Origin: Mesorhizobium sp. GbtcB19
GTDB lineage: Bacteria > Pseudomonadota > Alphaproteobacteria > Rhizobiales > Rhizobiaceae
Direction of reading: 5' to 3'
DNA: 64,000 nt
NCBI RefSeq assembly: GCF_019091085.1
Contig: NZ_JAGXJY010000004.1
Location: 1 to 64,000, forward strand
How positions within the stretch are numbered: position 1 is the first letter of the stretch; each line of letters begins with the position of its first letter. The translations under genes were made by a program, and so were the position numbers. The notes under the pieces were generated by a model. It was not told where the DNA came from. It searched no databases and worked only from the letters and a program-made list of their open reading frames with translations. Shown in pieces: positions 55,200 to 63,613 of the stretch.

Positions 55200-55961
55200 A
55201 TGAACCCGAACGGCCAGATCGCGATCGTCACCGGCGGCGGATCGGGCCTGGGCGAAGCGACGGCGCGCGCCTTGGCGAGCAAGGGCGCCCGCGTCGCCAT
55301 CCTCGACGTCGGCATCGAGCGCGCGGCGAAAGTCGCGGCCGATATCGGCGGCATTGCCGTCCAATGCGATGTCTCCAGCGGCGACAGCGCCACGGCCGCG
55401 ATCGCCGAAGCGGCTGAAAAGCTCGGGCCGCCGCGCATCCTGGTCAATTGCGCCGGCATCGCCATCGGCGTGAAGACGATCGGCAAGGACGGGCCGCATC
55501 CGCTCGACCAGTACCGCAAGGTGATCGAGATCAACCTGATCGGCACCTTCAACATGATCCGCCTGGTTGCCGACCGGGCGGCGAAACTCGACCCGCTCGC
55601 CGGCGGCGAGCGCGGCGTCATCGTCAACACCGCCTCGGTCGCCGCCTATGACGGCCAGATCGGTCAGGCCGCCTATTCGGCCTCCAAGGGCGGCGTCGTC
55701 GGCATGACGCTGCCGGTGGCGCGCGATCTGGCGCGATCCGGCATCCGCGTCTGCACCATCGCGCCCGGCATCTTCAAGACGCCGATGATGGCCGGCATGC
55801 CGCAGGAGGTGCAGGATTCGCTCGGCGCCTCGGTGCCCTTCCCGCCCCGGCTGGGCGAGCCGTCGGAATATGCGGCCCTTGCGCTCCACATCGTCGAGAA
55901 CCAGATGCTCAACGGCGAGACCATCCGCCTCGACGGCGCCATCCGCATGGCGCCGAAATAA
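55200..55961 (+). CDS. 3-hydroxyacyl-CoA dehydrogenase type-2-like SDR
   Basis: 253 residues. TGGGSGLG at 11-18, S146, Y159 and K163. The sequence pattern [13 protein letters not shown].. and [15 protein letters not shown] resembles HSD17B10-type SDRs that oxidise 3-hydroxyacyl-CoA, including branched-chain intermediates. It lies 5 nt before the CaiB/BaiF CoA-transferase-family gene, which supports a role in acyl-CoA breakdown. GGAGG before the ATG. Confidence 0.9.
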   Translation: MNPNGQIAIVTGGGSGLGEATARALASKGARVAILDVGIERAAKVAADIGGIAVQCDVSSGDSATAAIAEAAEKLGPPRILVNCAGIAIGVKTIGKDGPHPLDQYRKVIEINLIGTFNMIRLVADRAAKLDPLAGGERGVIVNTASVAAYDGQIGQAAYSASKGGVVGMTLPVARDLARSGIRVCTIAPGIFKTPMMAGMPQEVQDSLGASVPFPPRLGEPSEYAALALHIVENQMLNGETIRLDGAIRMAPK

Positions 55962-55966
55962 GCCGA

Positions 55967-57145
55967 ATGCCGACAGGCGCCGGTGGTTCCACCGAAAAGA
56001 CCGGCCCGCTCGCCGGCCTGAAAGTCATCGAGATGGCCGGGCTCGGCCCGGTGCCGCTCGCCGCCCTGATGCTGTCGGAGATGGGCGCCGAGGTGCTACG
56101 CATCGAACGCGCCGATGCCGGCCAGCCGTTGCTCAGCCTGCCGGAAGACTACGATCTCGACCGCCACGGCCGTTCCATCCTCAAGCTCGACCTGAAGCGT
56201 CCGGCGGACGCGGAACTGATGCTGCGCCTCGCGGCGGCGGCCGATCTGCTTGTCGAAGGCTTCCGCCCCGGCGTGATGGAGCGGCTCGGTCTCGGGCCCG
56301 ATATCCTGCTCGAACGCAATCCGGCGCTGATCTACGGCCGCCTGACCGGGTTCGGCCAGGACGGGCCGCTGTCCGGGCGAGCCGGGCACGACATCACCTA
56401 TCTCGCCTATGCCGGTCTCTTGCATGCGATCGGCAGGCGGGGCGCGCCGCCGGTGCCGCCGCTCAACCTCGTCGCGGACCAGGGCGGCGGCGCCATGATG
56501 CTGATCGCCGGCGTGCTCGCCGCCCTTTTCCAGCGTTCACGGACCGGAAAGGGCCAGGTGGTCGATGCCTCGATGATCGAGGGCGCCTCGATGCTGGCGG
56601 CGCCGATCCACGCCTATATGGCGGCGGGTCTGTGGAGCGACAGGCGCGGCGAGAACCTGCTCGATTCCGGCGCGCCGTTCTACGACACCTATGAGACGGC
56701 CGATGGAAAACACATCGCCGTCGGCTGCCTCGAACCGCGCTTCTTCGCCGAATTCGCCAGGCTGCTGCCGCTCGCCGAGCATTTTGCCGGCGGCCAGTAC
56801 GACAGGTCGCTATGGCCCGCGCTGCGCGCCGCCATCGCCGGACGGGTCAAGGAGAAAACGCGCGACCAATGGGCCGAACTGTTCGCGGCCACCGATGCCT
56901 GCGTGGCGCCGGTGCTGTCGCTGGCCGAAGCCAGGCACCACCCGCACAATCGCGCCAGGCAAAGCTTTGTGCAGTCCGGCCGGCTCGAACGCCCGGCGCC
57001 AGCGCCGCGTTTCTCGCAAAGTCCTCAAACGCTTGCCGCAACGCCAGCCACTGCAAATCGCGACCCCGCCAGCGTGTTGAACCGCTTCGGCTTGAGCGAA
57101 GAGGAAATCGCAGCCCTTGCAAAGGCGGGTATGCTCGGCCGATAA
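55967..57145 (+). CDS. CaiB/BaiF-family CoA-transferase or alpha-methylacyl-CoA racemase
   Basis: 392 residues of the class III CoA-transferase fold: GLKVIEMAGLGPVPLAALMLSEMGAEVLRIER at the N-terminus, a RSILKLDLKRP loop and DISYLAY-like HDITYLAYAGLLHAIG. The GP..A..LMLSEMGAEV motif and DGKHIAVGCLEPRFF are typical of alpha-methylacyl-CoA racemases (AMACR), so racemisation of 2-methylacyl-CoA is favoured. The upstream SDR would act in the same degradation route. Confidence 0.88.
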   Translation: MPTGAGGSTEKTGPLAGLKVIEMAGLGPVPLAALMLSEMGAEVLRIERADAGQPLLSLPEDYDLDRHGRSILKLDLKRPADAELMLRLAAAADLLVEGFRPGVMERLGLGPDILLERNPALIYGRLTGFGQDGPLSGRAGHDITYLAYAGLLHAIGRRGAPPVPPLNLVADQGGGAMMLIAGVLAALFQRSRTGKGQVVDASMIEGASMLAAPIHAYMAAGLWSDRRGENLLDSGAPFYDTYETADGKHIAVGCLEPRFFAEFARLLPLAEHFAGGQYDRSLWPALRAAIAGRVKEKTRDQWAELFAATDACVAPVLSLAEARHHPHNRARQSFVQSGRLERPAPAPRFSQSPQTLAATPATANRDPASVLNRFGLSEEEIAALAKAGMLGR

Positions 57146-57181
57146 GCGGAGAGCAGAAATCAACTTATTACGGGTAAGCTT

Positions 57182-57952
57182 GTGACCGAACCGAAGAAAG
57201 ACGTCATTCGCGAGACCGATGCCGAGGCTGTCAGGCTGGCGAAAACCCTGATCCGCGCTGCGCGTTTCGGCGCGCTCGCGGTGATCGAGCCTGCCACCGG
57301 CGCACCGCTGGCAAGCAGGGTCGGCGTCGCCACGGATATCGACGGCACGCCGCTGATTCTGATCTCGATGTTGTCCGCGCACACCGGCGCATTGCTTGCC
57401 GATCCGCGCTGCTCGCTGCTGCTTGGCGAGCCCGGCCAGGGCGATCCGCTGGCGCATCCGCGCATCAGCCTGTCATGCCGGGCCCTGCGGCTGGAACGGG
57501 GGACAGCCGACCAGATCCGCGCCGAACGCCGCTACCTCAACCGCAATCCGAAGGCGAAGCTCTACGCCGGGCTCGGCGACTTCTCGTTCTTCCGGCTCGA
57601 GCCCGGGCGCGCCAGCCTGAATGGCGGCTTCGGCAAGGCCTATCTTCTCGACCGCGACGATTTCATCACCGGCGGTGGCATCGTCGAGGAACTGGCTGGC
57701 AGCGAGCAGGCGGCGCTCGAGCATATGAATACCGACCACAGCGACGCGCTTGCCCTTTATGCCCGCCATTTCGGCCGCGCCGAGGGCGACGGCTGGACTG
57801 CCACCGGCTTCGATGCCGATGGCATGGATCTCGCCGCATCGGACGCGACCTGCAGGATCTTCTTTCCGCAGCCTTTGCAAGCCGCGCGCGAATTACGCTC
57901 GGTGCTGGTCGAGATGGCCAAAACGGCACGCGCGGCGGAGCAAGAGCGATAG
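57182..57952 (+). CDS. HugZ-like pyridoxamine-phosphate-oxidase-fold protein
   Basis: 256 residues starting with GTG. An N-terminal split-barrel FMN-binding-like domain (about 15-160; ISMLSAHTGALLADPRCSLLLGEP) is followed by a DUF2470 domain (about 170-250; ALEHMNTDHSDALALYARHF), the arrangement of HugZ/HutZ haem-handling proteins. It may bind or degrade haem; in rhizobia it is often part of iron metabolism. Not adjacent to the siderophore genes here. Confidence 0.85.
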   Translation: MTEPKKDVIRETDAEAVRLAKTLIRAARFGALAVIEPATGAPLASRVGVATDIDGTPLILISMLSAHTGALLADPRCSLLLGEPGQGDPLAHPRISLSCRALRLERGTADQIRAERRYLNRNPKAKLYAGLGDFSFFRLEPGRASLNGGFGKAYLLDRDDFITGGGIVEELAGSEQAALEHMNTDHSDALALYARHFGRAEGDGWTATGFDADGMDLAASDATCRIFFPQPLQAARELRSVLVEMAKTARAAEQER

Positions 57953-58110
57953 TTGATCGCGCGCCGGCGAAAGCAACGCTTGAGATTTAGAGGAAATGAA
58001 TTACCTTTGTAGTGACGCTGATTCAGCAGCGCCAATCGACATCTGAACATTGTGGAATCAGGCGCCATTGCCCCCTGGCGCCAGGATGAGCCAGGACCCT
58101 TGGGGGATCT

Positions 58111-58449
58111 ATGATCTCAAATAAACTAATCGCCAATGCGGAAACCGCCGCCGCGTTTCTCACCCTCATGGGGAATGAAAAGCGCCTGCTGATCGTCGCC
58201 CATCTCATGGACGACGAAATGTCGGTCGGCGCCATCGCCGAAAAAGTGCAGCTCAGCCAGTCCGCGCTGTCGCAGCATCTCGCCAAGTTGAGGGCGCTCG
58301 ATCTCGTCGAGACCCGGCGCGACCGCCAGATGATCTACTATTCCTGCCGGTCCGAAGCGGTGCGCGAATTGCTGCGCATGCTGGAAGGCATTTTCGGCGA
58401 CGGTGATCTTTCGCAGATGGCCTATCGGTTGCGCCGCGCCGGGGCTTGA
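58111..58449 (+). CDS. ArsR-family regulator, NolR-like
   Basis: 112 residues, winged HTH of ArsR type: MGNEKRLLIVAHLMDDEMSVGAIAEKVQLSQSALSQHLAKLRALDLVETRRDRQMIYY. The ALSQHLAKLR recognition helix and surrounding pattern resemble NolR, the rhizobial nodulation-gene repressor. There are no metal-binding cysteines of the ELCVCD type, so metal sensing is unlikely. NolR identity needs tree support. It precedes the rRNA-methylase-like gene by 53 bp. Confidence 0.88.
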   Translation: MISNKLIANAETAAAFLTLMGNEKRLLIVAHLMDDEMSVGAIAEKVQLSQSALSQHLAKLRALDLVETRRDRQMIYYSCRSEAVRELLRMLEGIFGDGDLSQMAYRLRRAGA

Positions 58450-58502
58450 CCGGCGGCTCCTCGCGTTCATTACCTCGCTGATGGACCTTCGGCGAGGCGT
58501 GC

Positions 58503-59309
58503 ATGAACCTTATCCCTATCGACGATCCCCAGGACCCGCGCGTCGCTGCCTATCTCGACATCCGCGAGCGCGATCTCGTCGGGCGGCAGGGCCGCTTCGT
58601 CGCCGAAGGCAAGGTGGTGCTGGACCTTCTGCTGTCGACCGGGCGCTTCGTCGCCGAGTCGGCCCTTGTCCTCGAAAACCGGCTGGCTGGCCTGCAGCCG
58701 ATCCTGCGCAAGGCACCTGCCGATCTTCCGGTCTATGTCGCCGGCGGCGAAGTCATGGACAGGATCGCCGGCTTCCACATGCATCGCGGCATCCTGGCGA
58801 TCGGCCTCCGTGGCGATCAGGCGCCCGCCGAAATTCTGCTGGAGTCCTTGCCCCGGCGCGCGTTGGCCGTCGTCCTGGTCGGCATCTCCAACCACGACAA
58901 TATGGGCGCGATCTTCCGCAACGCAGCCGCCTTCGGCGCGGACGCGGTGCTGCTCGACCGGACCTGCTGCGATCCGCTGTACCGCAAGGCAATCCGCGTT
59001 TCGGTCGGCGCGGCGCTGAAGGTTCCCTTCGCGTCCTTCGCCGATGCCGCGACCTTTACCGCGACGCTCGACCAGCTTGGCTTCAGCCAGTTCGCTCTTT
59101 CGCCAAGCGGAGCCCATGATATCCGCGAGGCGCAGCGTTCACCGCGCCTTGCGCTCTATCTCGGAACGGAGGGCGAAGGCCTGCCACGGGATCTGCTCGC
59201 CCGGCTGCACACGTTACGGATCAACATGGCCGAAGGTTTCGACAGCCTGAATGTCGCGGCCGCTTCGGCGATCGCCCTGCATCACTTTTCCGAGGCGGGC
59301 GGCCCGTAA
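58503..59309 (+). CDS. TrmH/SpoU-family RNA 2'-O-methyltransferase
   Basis: 268 residues. An N-terminal substrate-binding domain (about 1-105) precedes the SPOUT domain with motif 1 NHDNMGAIFRNAAAFGADAVLLD, motif 2 LYLGTEGEGLP and motif 3 INMAEGFDSLNVAAASAIALHHF. It transfers methyl from SAM to the 2'-OH of a tRNA or rRNA nucleotide. The target position is not determinable. Independent gene with GAGG-type ribosome site. Confidence 0.92.
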   Translation: MNLIPIDDPQDPRVAAYLDIRERDLVGRQGRFVAEGKVVLDLLLSTGRFVAESALVLENRLAGLQPILRKAPADLPVYVAGGEVMDRIAGFHMHRGILAIGLRGDQAPAEILLESLPRRALAVVLVGISNHDNMGAIFRNAAAFGADAVLLDRTCCDPLYRKAIRVSVGAALKVPFASFADAATFTATLDQLGFSQFALSPSGAHDIREAQRSPRLALYLGTEGEGLPRDLLARLHTLRINMAEGFDSLNVAAASAIALHHFSEAGGP

Positions 59310-59333
59310 GCTGGAAGGCAACGACAGCCTTGT

Positions 59334-60470
59334 TCAGCTGCCGGCCTTCTGCAGGGCCCTCACCCGGTCGGCCAGGCTGATGCCGCGCCCGCCTTGCTGC
59401 CCATCGCTCGCCAGCGCGTTGGCGATGGGGGAATCCGGCCCGTCGAGCTTCATCGTCAGGTTGACGACCTCGGCCGCCAGTTCGTTCATTTGCTCGCGAA
59501 GACCCGAGCTCGAGCGCGCATCGCCCGCCGCTTGAGGCATTGCCGTTGCCGAGGCGGCAAGATCGGTTTTCAGCCGCTTGTTCTCGCGCGCCAGCGCCGT
59601 CAGCCTCGCCTCCAGCCGTTCGCGGTCGCCCTCGAGCTTGGCGATTGCCTTGTCGACATCGTCGCTTTGCACGTCGGTGCCTGTGGCCAGCCGCGTGATG
59701 CCGTTGGCAGCCGTAATCTCCTTTGACCGTTCGCGCATGCGAGCTAGATCCTTCTCGCGCCGGTCGAGCTTTTCCTCGCGGTCGGCAAGTGTCGCGAGCA
59801 AGCGCTCGACCTTCTTGTCGAGCTCGGCGGTTTTCTTCTTCTCCGCCTTCAGCGCTTCGCGCGCGACCTTGATCTCCGAGGCTATTTCCTGATTGCGTCG
59901 GTCGGCTTCCTTGCGCTGACCTTTGAGCATTGCGATGTCGCTGGCGAGTTTTTCCAGTTCCGATTCGCGGGCAACCAGCTCGATCTGGCGGTTCGAGGAC
60001 GAGAAGCTGGCATCGTCATACATCTGTTCGAGCTTTTGCAGCTCCAGGGCGCGCTTCTCCAACGCCCGCTCCGTCTGCGCATGCTTTTCCGACAGGCGGT
60101 GCAGGTCCTCCTCGCGCTGCCTGAGCTCGGCATTTTTGGCCTGCAGATCGGAAAGCGCCTGGTTCTTGTCCTTCTTTTCGACCGCGAGCCCCTTCAGGGC
60201 CTCGCGCCCGCGGCCGATCTCGACGAGCTGCTCGGCAGCCTTCTCCTGCAGGTTCTTGACGGTTATCTCCAGCCGGCGCGTCGTCATGGCGTATTCCGCC
60301 CGAACCCGGTCCTTGTCGGCCTGGATTTCGGCTTGCGTCAGCGGCAGCGAGGCCTCCAGGCGCCTGCGGGTCAGGACGACGGCCCGCCGCCACACCGCGG
60401 GCGCGACAAGCGACACCAGGAAAACGGCGCAGAGGAAACCGAGTACGAAGAACAGAACCGACTGAACCAA
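59334..60470 (-). CDS. Membrane-anchored long coiled-coil protein
   Basis: 378 residues. TTG at 60470 is the likely start, as the N-terminal helix (VQSVLFFVLGFLCAVFLVSLVAPAVW) begins there. The rest is a nearly continuous charged coiled coil (about 45-300) with a less ordered C-terminus. It would point from the inner membrane into the cytosol and could act as a structural or division-associated element. I know no assigned function. Confidence 0.75.
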   Translation of the reverse strand: MVQSVLFFVLGFLCAVFLVSLVAPAVWRRAVVLTRRRLEASLPLTQAEIQADKDRVRAEYAMTTRRLEITVKNLQEKAAEQLVEIGRGREALKGLAVEKKDKNQALSDLQAKNAELRQREEDLHRLSEKHAQTERALEKRALELQKLEQMYDDASFSSSNRQIELVARESELEKLASDIAMLKGQRKEADRRNQEIASEIKVAREALKAEKKKTAELDKKVERLLATLADREEKLDRREKDLARMRERSKEITAANGITRLATGTDVQSDDVDKAIAKLEGDRERLEARLTALARENKRLKTDLAASATAMPQAAGDARSSSGLREQMNELAAEVVNLTMKLDGPDSPIANALASDGQQGGRGISLADRVRALQKAGS

Positions 60471-60604
60471 GGCGTGCTATCCACGTTACGGAGCGGCATT
60501 CGCTGGGTTGTGCCGCCTTGGCATGGCGGAAATTCAATGCCGCGGCAAGGGCTTGCCGCGGCATGATCAGCACTGTCCGAGCGATTGTTGCGGATAGAAC
60601 CCGA

Positions 60605-61186
60605 TCAGAACGGGTTCCAGGTCGGCCTTTCGGTGAGCTTCAGATAGCCGAGATTGACGCCGAGACGGGCGCCGACGCCGGTGCGGATCGGCACCAGCAG
60701 CACCCGGTTGCTCTGCAGCACGTTGAAGCCGACGCCGGCGATGACATAGGCGGAGCCGGCAACGCCGCCGAAGCGGTTATAGAGGCTGCTGATGTCGTCG
60801 AGATTATAGACCAGCATCATCACCCGCGATCCCTCGCCGCCGAAATCCCAGCCGAGCGACGGGCCTTGCCAGAACACCTTATGGTCGCCGGCGTTCTTGG
60901 TGTAGAGCGTGCCCTCGCCATAGGTCAGGCCGCCGATCAGGGCGCCGGATCCTTCCTCGCCCAGCAGGTAGCCGTTGGGCAGGCCGTAGGAGGCAAAGAT
61001 CTTCTCGACGACGGTGGCCAGGCCGCCCGACGTTTCGCCGAAGAACTTATGACCGGAATCGATGATTTCCTGTGCGGTGTACTGTTGGGCCCGCGACGCC
61101 GAGGTCGAAAGGATCAAAGCCCCCAGGAGTGCTATGGTCATGGTGAGGACACGGACGAATGTCCGGTCGTAGTATCGGGAAAACAT
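60605..61186 (-). CDS. eipA: DUF1134 envelope protein, EipA-like
   Basis: 193 residues. A signal peptide (about 1-33, ending SRAQQ) and the DUF1134 domain (FFGETSGGLATVVEKIFASYGLPNGYLLGEEGSGALIGGLTYGEGTL; YLKLTERPTWNPF end) match EipA of Brucella, a periplasmic small beta-barrel needed for envelope integrity. It is divergent from chpT with a 338-bp intergenic region; in Brucella the gene is linked to CtrA control, which fits its location here by inference. Confidence 0.88.
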   Translation of the reverse strand: MFSRYYDRTFVRVLTMTIALLGALILSTSASRAQQYTAQEIIDSGHKFFGETSGGLATVVEKIFASYGLPNGYLLGEEGSGALIGGLTYGEGTLYTKNAGDHKVFWQGPSLGWDFGGEGSRVMMLVYNLDDISSLYNRFGGVAGSAYVIAGVGFNVLQSNRVLLVPIRTGVGARLGVNLGYLKLTERPTWNPF

Positions 61187-61524
61187 GCTTCCAATCTCCG
61201 TCAGGGAGCACTTTCGCCGACGCCTCGCACCCCTGCGGCTCTTGCCGGCCGTTCAGGGTGGCTATCACGGGCAAACTATGCCGTAATCCTTTTTCAACCA
61301 TTAAGCTCGCACACGAAGATGGCAGTTCGAAGGCTGCGTTTCCCCCGCCACGCCAGGTTTCCACCCGCTAACACAGCATTTTCGCCATCGACAATTGTGG
61401 ATTTGTTGATGCGCGCGCGGGCGCTGTGTATTCAGAAGGCCTTGGAAAAGAGTGTGATTCGTGTGGGCATGCGCGAAAACGGTCGCTCGGCCATGAACAA
61501 GTGACTTAAGCAGGGATTTCGCCG
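61187..61524. other. 338-bp divergent eipA/chpT intergenic region
   Basis: It should hold both promoters. I see one GATTC (GANTC, 61455-61459), A/T-richer stretches at 61281-61305 and 61376-61400, and no convincing CtrA full site or gene. Confidence 0.4.
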
Positions 61525-62154
61525 ATGGCCGAGCTTTTCACCCTTTCCGCGCCCGATCTCGCGGCGCTGCTTTGCAGCCGTGTCTGCCACGACATCATTT
61601 CGCCGGTCGGCGCGATCAACAACGGCCTGGAACTGCTCGACGAAGGCGGCGCCGACGAAGACGCCATGAAGCTCATCCGCCAGAGCGCCAAGAACGCCTC
61701 GGCGCGGCTGCAGTTCGCCCGCATCGCCTTCGGCGCCGCGGGTTCCGCCGGCATGATGATCGACACCGGCGATGCCGAGGCCGTGGCGATCGCCTTCCTG
61801 AAGAACGAAAAGCCGGAACTGGTTTGGAACGGCTCGCGCGCGCTTCTGCCCAAGAACAAGGTCAAGCTGCTGCTCAACCTCATTCTCGTCGCCCATGCCG
61901 CCATACCGCGCGGCGGCAAGCTGGTGATCACGCTGGAAAATCTCGAAACCGAGCCGCGCTTCTCGCTGTCGGCCGCCGGCCCCATGCTGCGCGTGCCGCC
62001 GAAATTCCTCGAGCTGCATTCGGGCCACAAGCCGGAGGAGCCGATCGACGCCCATTCGGTCCAGCCTTACTACACGCTGCTCCTGGCGCGTGAGGCCAAC
62101 ATGACGATCTCGATCCACGCGACACCCGAAGAGATCGTGCTGACGGCTGCCTAG
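61525..62154 (+). CDS. chpT: Histidine phosphotransferase ChpT
   Basis: 209 residues. The phosphorylatable His is H22 in SRVCHDIISPVGAINNGLELL. A histidine-kinase-like dimerisation helix pair is followed by a degenerate ATPase-like C-terminal domain (LLPKNKVKLLLNLILVAHAAIPRGGKL), as in Caulobacter ChpT. It passes phosphate from CckA to CtrA and CpdR. It is located one gene from ctrA. Its stop codon TAG is the first base set of a palindromic repeat. Confidence 0.93.
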   Translation: MAELFTLSAPDLAALLCSRVCHDIISPVGAINNGLELLDEGGADEDAMKLIRQSAKNASARLQFARIAFGAAGSAGMMIDTGDAEAVAIAFLKNEKPELVWNGSRALLPKNKVKLLLNLILVAHAAIPRGGKLVITLENLETEPRFSLSAAGPMLRVPPKFLELHSGHKPEEPIDAHSVQPYYTLLLAREANMTISIHATPEEIVLTAA

Positions 62155-62255
62155 AGCAATTCCAGGAAAAGTGCGTAGCGGTTTTCCGTCCGGAATTGCG
62201 CAGAAACAAAGGTTTAGAGCAGTTCGGCGGTTTCCGAGAGCGCTGAACTGCTCTA
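62154..62255. repeat. Intact two-part palindromic repeat
   Basis: The first palindrome pairs GAGCAATTCC..GGAAAA with TTTTCC..GGAATTGC around AAAAGTGCGTAGCGGTTTT. The second pairs TTAGAGCAGTTC..GCG with GCGCTGAACTGCTCTAA. It begins at the last base of the chpT stop. The rest of the 325-bp gap (62256-62479) is AT-rich and probably carries the receiver promoter. Confidence 0.85.
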
Positions 62256-62479
62256 AGAAAACTAAAAGTATCTTTTATTGCTAATATTTGCGCCTGCAGT
62301 GCAGATCGAGCAATGCCGGCCGCAATCCATGTAACAGCGTCGCGGACAAAAACCGCGCGATATGCCTGTTTGGAAAAATTTTACCTAACGGCTTTTCAGC
62401 TTCTTTACCAGATTGGACTATGGTGTTCACCGGTTACCTGGAGGCTGCCGGTTCGGCAGATGGCAAAGAGGATCCGGAC

Positions 62480-62848
62480 ATGAAGCGCTGCCTTTTCGTC
62501 GACGATTCGAGCGTCATCAGGAAGGTCGCAAAACGCATTCTCGGCGGCTCCGACATGATTGTCATGGAGGCCTCGAGCGGGCTTGAAGCCACCGAGATGT
62601 GCGCCGGCGACATGCCGGACGTCATCGTCATCGACGGCGGCCTGGCCGATGTCCAGGCGGTGGACCTCATCCGCCGTATCCGCGCCATGGAAAGCCCCAT
62701 CAAGCCGCAGATCCTGGTCTCGCTGGTCGAGGTCGATGTCGGGGCGATCATGCGCGCCAAGCGCGCCGGCGCTCAAGGCTATCTGCTGAAGCCCTTCAAC
62801 CGCGCGCAATTGCTCGAAAGCTTCCGCGTCCTCAAGATCGCCGCCTGA
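62480..62848 (+). CDS. Single-domain receiver (CheY-like) near chpT and ctrA
   Basis: 122 residues, one receiver domain. Acidic pocket D8/D9, phosphoacceptor D52 in VIVIDGG, S81 in place of the usual Thr and K104 in LLKPF are all present. It has no output domain, so it would signal by protein contact. It is not DivK or CpdR by sequence. Placed between chpT and ctrA, it may be a phosphate sink or modulator of the phosphorelay, which is inference. Confidence 0.85.
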   Translation: MKRCLFVDDSSVIRKVAKRILGGSDMIVMEASSGLEATEMCAGDMPDVIVIDGGLADVQAVDLIRRIRAMESPIKPQILVSLVEVDVGAIMRAKRAGAQGYLLKPFNRAQLLESFRVLKIAA

Positions 62849-62869
62849 TTCGCTGGAGGCGTTCTCAAC

Positions 62870-62896
62870 AAAAAACCCGGCCTGAGCCGGGTTTTT
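62870..62896. terminator. Bidirectional terminator between receiver gene and ctrA
   Basis: An 11-bp perfect palindrome AAAAACCCGGC/GCCGGGTTTTT with a 4-nt CTGA loop. A-run and T-run on either side let it end transcripts from both converging genes. Confidence 0.9.
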
Positions 62897-62917
62897 CGTT
62901 TGGAATCGTTGGGTCGC

Positions 62918-63613
62918 TTACGCGCTGACGCGGATATCTTCCGGTTCGCGCAGCACGTAACCGCGGCCCCACACCGTCTCGATGTAGTTCTGGCCGCCGG
63001 ACGCCGCGTCGAGCTTCTTGCGCAGCTTGCAGATGAAGACGTCGATGATCTTCAATTCGGGCTCGTCCATGCCGCCATAAAGGTGGTTGAGGAACATTTC
63101 CTTGGTGAGCGTCGTGCCCTTGCGCAGCGAGAGCAGTTCCAGCATCTGGTATTCCTTGCCGGTCAGGTGCACGCGCTGGCCGCCGACCTCGACGGTCTTG
63201 GCGTCGAGATTGACCACCAGGTCGCCGGTGGTGATGACCGACTGGGCATGGCCCTTGGAACGGCGCACGATGGCGTGGATGCGCGCCACCAGCTCGTCCT
63301 TGTGGAAGGGCTTGGTCATATAATCGTCGGCGCCGAAGCCCAGGCCGCGCACCTTGTCCTCGATGCCGGCCATGCCGGAGAGGATCAGGATCGGCGTCTT
63401 GACCTTGGAGAGGCGCAGCGTGCGCAGGACTTCATAGCCCGACATATCGGGGAGATTGAGGTCCAGAAGGATGATGTCGTAATCGTAGAGCTTGCCGAGA
63501 TCGACACCTTCTTCGCCGAGATCGGTCGTATAGACGTTGAAGCTCTCCGATTTCAGCATCAGTTCGATGCTCTGTGCGGTTGCACTGTCATCTTCAATCA
63601 GCAGAACACGCAT
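62918..63613 (-). CDS. ctrA: Cell-cycle master regulator CtrA
   Basis: A 231-residue OmpR/PhoB-type response regulator. Phosphoacceptor D51 in [14 protein letters not shown] in MTKPFHKDE; winged-helix DNA-binding domain from about 125, with [33 protein letters not shown]. The sequence is near-identical in pattern to alphaproteobacterial CtrA, including the C-terminal Ala-Ala/Ser-Ala degradation tail (RVSA end). It is phosphorylated through CckA-ChpT and controls cell division genes. It is convergent with the receiver gene. Confidence 0.97.
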   Translation of the reverse strand: MRVLLIEDDSATAQSIELMLKSESFNVYTTDLGEEGVDLGKLYDYDIILLDLNLPDMSGYEVLRTLRLSKVKTPILILSGMAGIEDKVRGLGFGADDYMTKPFHKDELVARIHAIVRRSKGHAQSVITTGDLVVNLDAKTVEVGGQRVHLTGKEYQMLELLSLRKGTTLTKEMFLNHLYGGMDEPELKIIDVFICKLRKKLDAASGGQNYIETVWGRGYVLREPEDIRVSA

